From JBBQBM01 sp038317375 (lineage in GTDB: Bacteria > Patescibacteriota > Saccharimonadia > Saccharimonadales > JAGQMS01), in contig JBBQBM010000037.1 in the NCBI GenBank assembly GCA_038317375.1, positions 1-6,748 of the forward strand: a stretch of 6,748 bases of DNA, given 5' to 3'. Each line of letters starts with the position of its first letter. Positions within the stretch are counted from its first letter, which is position 1. The translations under genes were made by a program, and so were the position numbers. Below, one piece after another: positions 4,775 to 6,748 of this stretch. The notes beneath the pieces are model-generated. The model was not told where the DNA came from and did not search any database. It saw nothing but the letters and a program-made list of their open reading frames with translations.

Positions 4775-5791
4775 TTAAGCTCGCAACCCAACCGCTTTTT
4801 GAACCTTGAGCAACGTAGCGTTAGCTTGAGCAGTCATTTCCTTTTCGCTAGATTCCAGTTTGGCGAGTATAGCGTTATCGTCTACTTTTGATAGTTTAGT
4901 CTGAAAATCTTTAATAAATCCAGATATTAGTTCGGCGACCTTCTCCTTTAATGGTCCATACTGTTTCTGTCCTATAAATTCGTCTTGTTCGCCTCCAAAT
5001 AGCTTCAAGAGGTCTAATAAATTGCTAATACCGGGTTGAGAGTCAAAATCGTACTTTATCTCACCAACACTGTCTGTTGTAGCAGCTAGTATCTTGCTCG
5101 TGACCACTTCTGGTGAATCAGAAAGAAAAATGACTCCCTTGCCAGTTTCATCGCTTTTACTCATCTTTTTTGTCGGCTCTACCAAATCTCGAACTCTGAG
5201 GCCCTGATCTGCACCAAAAAACTTGTTCATCTCGGCCATAGATTTTGGTAACACAAATAGCTCACCGAATTTGTTATTGAGCCTCTCAGCGATGTTTCTT
5301 GTATATTCAATATGTTGACGCTGATCTTCACCTACGGGTACATATGTAGTTCCATAAAGCAGGATATCGGCCGCCATAAGGCAAGGATAGTCGAATTGTC
5401 CGACTCCAATATGCTCAACTCCTAGTCTGGCTGACTTGTCCTTAAATTCAGCCATACGACTTAGTTCGCCGAATCCTGTAAAGCAGTTTAGTATCCAGGC
5501 AAGCTCGCTATGGGCTGGAATATAGCTCTGTCGATAGATGTGGACGTCTGGATTATCGAGTGGTAAGCCAGCTGCCACAAAAATACGAAGATTGTTCATA
5601 ATGTCGTCATTGAACCTGCTGTGATCGATTGGAGTCGTGAAGCTGTGCAGATCTGGCACAAAAAGATTAACCTGGTGCTCTCCGCCATGTTTTTTGGCCA
5701 TATCTACCATTGATAGCAAGGCACCCAAATAGTTTCCCAGATGAAGGTCGTTATTTGCTCTAATGCCTGTGAGGATTACTTGTTTACCCAT
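4775..5791 (-). CDS. trpS: Tryptophanyl-tRNA synthetase, 338 aa
   Basis: Charges tRNA-Trp with tryptophan (class Ic). From the chosen start MGKQVILTGIRAN, the HIGH motif is HLGN (17-20, within DLHLGNYLGAL). The Trp-site region is FDYPCLMAADILLY (133-146), followed by VPVGEDQRQH (151-160). The KMSKS loop is perfect at 209-213 (EPTKKMSKSDE). Length and domain order are standard. The frame is open upstream to 6004, but that part would run through the rpsI terminator and the rpsI gene and has no synthetase similarity, so 5791 is the start. No SD is visible; a TAAAAT box lies 10 nt upstream. It is the first gene of the trpS-rluD-holB-TPR operon. Confidence 0.95.
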   Translation of the reverse strand: MGKQVILTGIRANNDLHLGNYLGALLSMVDMAKKHGGEHQVNLFVPDLHSFTTPIDHSRFNDDIMNNLRIFVAAGLPLDNPDVHIYRQSYIPAHSELAWILNCFTGFGELSRMAEFKDKSARLGVEHIGVGQFDYPCLMAADILLYGTTYVPVGEDQRQHIEYTRNIAERLNNKFGELFVLPKSMAEMNKFFGADQGLRVRDLVEPTKKMSKSDETGKGVIFLSDSPEVVTSKILAATTDSVGEIKYDFDSQPGISNLLDLLKLFGGEQDEFIGQKQYGPLKEKVAELISGFIKDFQTKLSKVDDNAILAKLESSEKEMTAQANATLLKVQKAVGLRA

Positions 5792-5801
5792 ATTTACACT
5801 T

Positions 5802-5807
5802 ATTTTA
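5802..5807 (-). promoter_or_regulatory. Candidate -10 box for the trpS operon
   Basis: TAAAAT (5807-5802, minus strand) matches 5 of 6 consensus bases and lies 10 nt before the trpS ATG, so the leader would be about 3-4 nt. The -35 position (TTCGTT, 5830-5825) is poor and falls in the T-tract of the rpsI terminator. Read-through from the ribosomal operon could also contribute. Confidence 0.4.
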
Positions 5808-5828
5808 CGTCTTTTGTTCCATAAAACG

Positions 5829-5855
5829 AAAAAATCCGGCTTTTTTGCCGGATTT
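5829..5855 (-). terminator. Strong intrinsic terminator after rpsI
   Basis: On the minus strand AAATCCGGC (5855-5847) and GCCGGATTT (5840-5832) form a perfect 9-bp stem with a six-base A loop. The T-tract runs through 5829, giving TTTTTT directly after GCCGGA. It starts 3 nt after the rpsI stop and closes the ribosomal protein operon. Confidence 0.93.
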
Positions 5856-5858
5856 AGT

Positions 5859-6263
5859 CTAACGCTTTGTGAATTGTCGTTGTTTGCGGGCTTTTTTAAG
5901 TCCGAAGTGCTTTCGTTCTTTTTCTCTAGAGTCACGACCGAGAAGATCAGCTCGCTTAAGAGTACTTCTATAGTCATCGTTGATGATGGCCAGTGCTCGC
6001 GCAACGCCTAGGCGGATAGCGTCAGCCTGGCCTGAATGCCCGCCTCCATTTACTCGAACACTAACATCGTGCTTATCATTTAAATCTAGAACAACAAATG
6101 CTTCAGTAAGGCGCTGTAAGAAATATGCACTATCTGCAAAGTATTCTGAGGCTGGCTTATCATTAATTGTAATCACACCCTCGCCAGGCGTTAGACGAAC
6201 TTTTGCTATAGACGAACTACGTCGTCCAATGCCGTAAAAATAAGTTGTGCTTTTGGTTGCCAT
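5859..6263 (-). CDS. rpsI: Ribosomal protein S9 (uS9), 134 aa
   Basis: A 30S subunit protein whose C-terminal tail reaches toward the P-site tRNA. Visible signatures are YGIGRRSSSIAKVRL (10-24), VNGGGHSGQADAIRLGVARA (71-90) and the basic tail LLGRDSREKERKHFGL (107-122), ending KARKQRQFTKR. The terminal Lys-Arg is the universally conserved end of S9. Length is normal. The ATG shares one base with the rplM stop (TAATG) and has no good SD, so translation is coupled to rplM. The strong terminator follows after 3 nt. Confidence 0.97.
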   Translation of the reverse strand: MATKSTTYFYGIGRRSSSIAKVRLTPGEGVITINDKPASEYFADSAYFLQRLTEAFVVLDLNDKHDVSVRVNGGGHSGQADAIRLGVARALAIINDDYRSTLKRADLLGRDSREKERKHFGLKKARKQRQFTKR

Positions 6264-6697
6264 TATTTAACGCTCACTTTCTTAGGACTTTGGGCTTCAT
6301 GTGCATGCGAATCGCCAGGAAAAACTCTTAGGCGAATCATTCTGTCGTTTTGAAGTTTATTTTTGGGTAGCATTCCCTTTACGGCTAGTCTGATTACTTC
6401 ACTCGGATCTTTAGCCATTTTTTCTGCCAAGGTGGCAGATTTAAGGTTACCCGGGTACTGGCTATGACGATAATACATCTTGTCGTCAAGTTTAGCGCCC
6501 GTAACTACTAGTTTGTCGGCGTTCGTCACGACAACGTGGTCTCCGCAGTCAATATGAGCAGTAAACATCGGTTTGCCCTTACCTGTGAGTAATGTAGCTA
6601 TTTTGGTAGAAAGTCTTCCTAGAGGAGCACTAGATGCGTCTAGGACATACCATTCGCGGGTTACTTCAGTTGGTTTGGCGCTATATGTCTTTTTCAT
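6263..6697 (-). CDS. rplM: Ribosomal protein L13 (uL13), 144 aa
   Basis: A 50S assembly protein. Signatures in order: WYVLDASSAPLGRLSTKIA (16-34), LLTGKGKP (36-43), HIDCGDHVVVTNADKLVVTG (48-67), the YYRHSQYPG region (75-83), VKGMLPKN (106-113) and HAHEAQSP (131-138). All are typical of full-length bacterial L13. The start is supported by AGAGGT (6711-6706), 8 nt upstream, and by the TAATG overlap with the preceding gene. rplM-rpsI is one of the most conserved bacterial gene pairs. Confidence 0.97.
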   Translation of the reverse strand: MKKTYSAKPTEVTREWYVLDASSAPLGRLSTKIATLLTGKGKPMFTAHIDCGDHVVVTNADKLVVTGAKLDDKMYYRHSQYPGNLKSATLAEKMAKDPSEVIRLAVKGMLPKNKLQNDRMIRLRVFPGDSHAHEAQSPKKVSVK

Positions 6698-6748
6698 TAT
6701 TTGTTACCTCTTACGCCAGTTCGCTTAGCGACTACTTTTGTACCTTTT
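6697..6748 (-). CDS. C-terminal tail of an upstream gene, probably ribosomal protein L17 (partial)
   Basis: An open frame enters from the right edge and ends in a TAA that shares its last A with the rplM ATG. The 16 visible residues, KGTKVVAKRTGVRGNK, are strongly basic, like the disordered tails of ribosomal proteins. In many bacteria rplQ precedes rplM-rpsI, so rplQ is the likely identity, but the fragment is too short to show it. The SD of rplM lies within its last codons (Arg-Gly). Confidence 0.6.
   Translation of the reverse strand, partial: KGTKVVAKRTGVRGNK

Noticed and set aside
5792..6004. Upstream extension of the trpS frame to a 409-residue protein
   Set aside because: It crosses the strong rpsI terminator and the rpsI coding region, and the added 71 residues do not resemble a synthetase; the family N-terminus starts at 5791.
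5763..6237. Plus-strand open frames opposite trpS and rpsI
   Set aside because: Antisense shadows of conserved genes with no start signals or recognisable domains.

Overview
The window looks like part of a small, gene-dense bacterial chromosome, most likely from Patescibacteria/CPR and possibly Saccharibacteria. This is an inference. It rests on very tight gene packing (TAATG and ATGA junctions), a delta-prime subunit without zinc-ligand cysteines, few Shine-Dalgarno (SD) sites, and a Lys-rich ribosomal tail followed by rplM-rpsI. The standard stop set appears to hold: the pseudouridine synthase gene ends in TGA, so UGA is not reassigned as in Gracilibacteria or Absconditabacteria. All genes except one lie on the minus strand.

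Right part (6748 down to 4775 and beyond, minus strand): the end of a basic ribosomal protein gene (probably rplQ), then rplM and rpsI, joined by two 1-nt TAATG overlaps and closed by a strong intrinsic terminator. About 40 bases later trpS begins, followed by an RluA/RluD-type pseudouridine synthase, holB (clamp-loader delta-prime) and a membrane-anchored TPR protein. The gaps are 5 nt, a 4-nt overlap and 3 nt, which indicates one translationally coupled operon. A hairpin separates this operon from a convergent gene.

Middle (1641-2366, plus strand): the only plus-strand gene encodes a membrane-anchored collagen-like protein with 34 uninterrupted Gly-X-Y triplets and a two-cysteine C-terminal domain. 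It has its own promoter and the best SD in the window, and is divergent from a tRNA-Thr(TGT)/tRNA-Tyr(GTA) pair.

Left part (1-1494, minus strand): the two tRNAs are followed by about 190 bases of palindromic DNA containing two extra copies of the tRNA-Tyr 3' end. One is direct (22 identical bases) and one is inverted and degenerate. Beyond it lie a small Cys-containing membrane-anchored protein, a NUDIX hydrolase and the start of an unrecognised gene. The small-protein and NUDIX genes each have a -10-like hexamer exactly 6 nt before ATG and no SD, suggesting leaderless mRNAs.

The most unusual item is the tRNA-derived inverted and direct repeat block at 1041-1260. It may be an integration scar or a fold-back duplication at a tRNA gene. 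No integrase, transposase, CRISPR array or defence gene is visible. No stretch longer than 300 bases lacks a gene; the largest gap (1017-1226) is filled by the repeat block.
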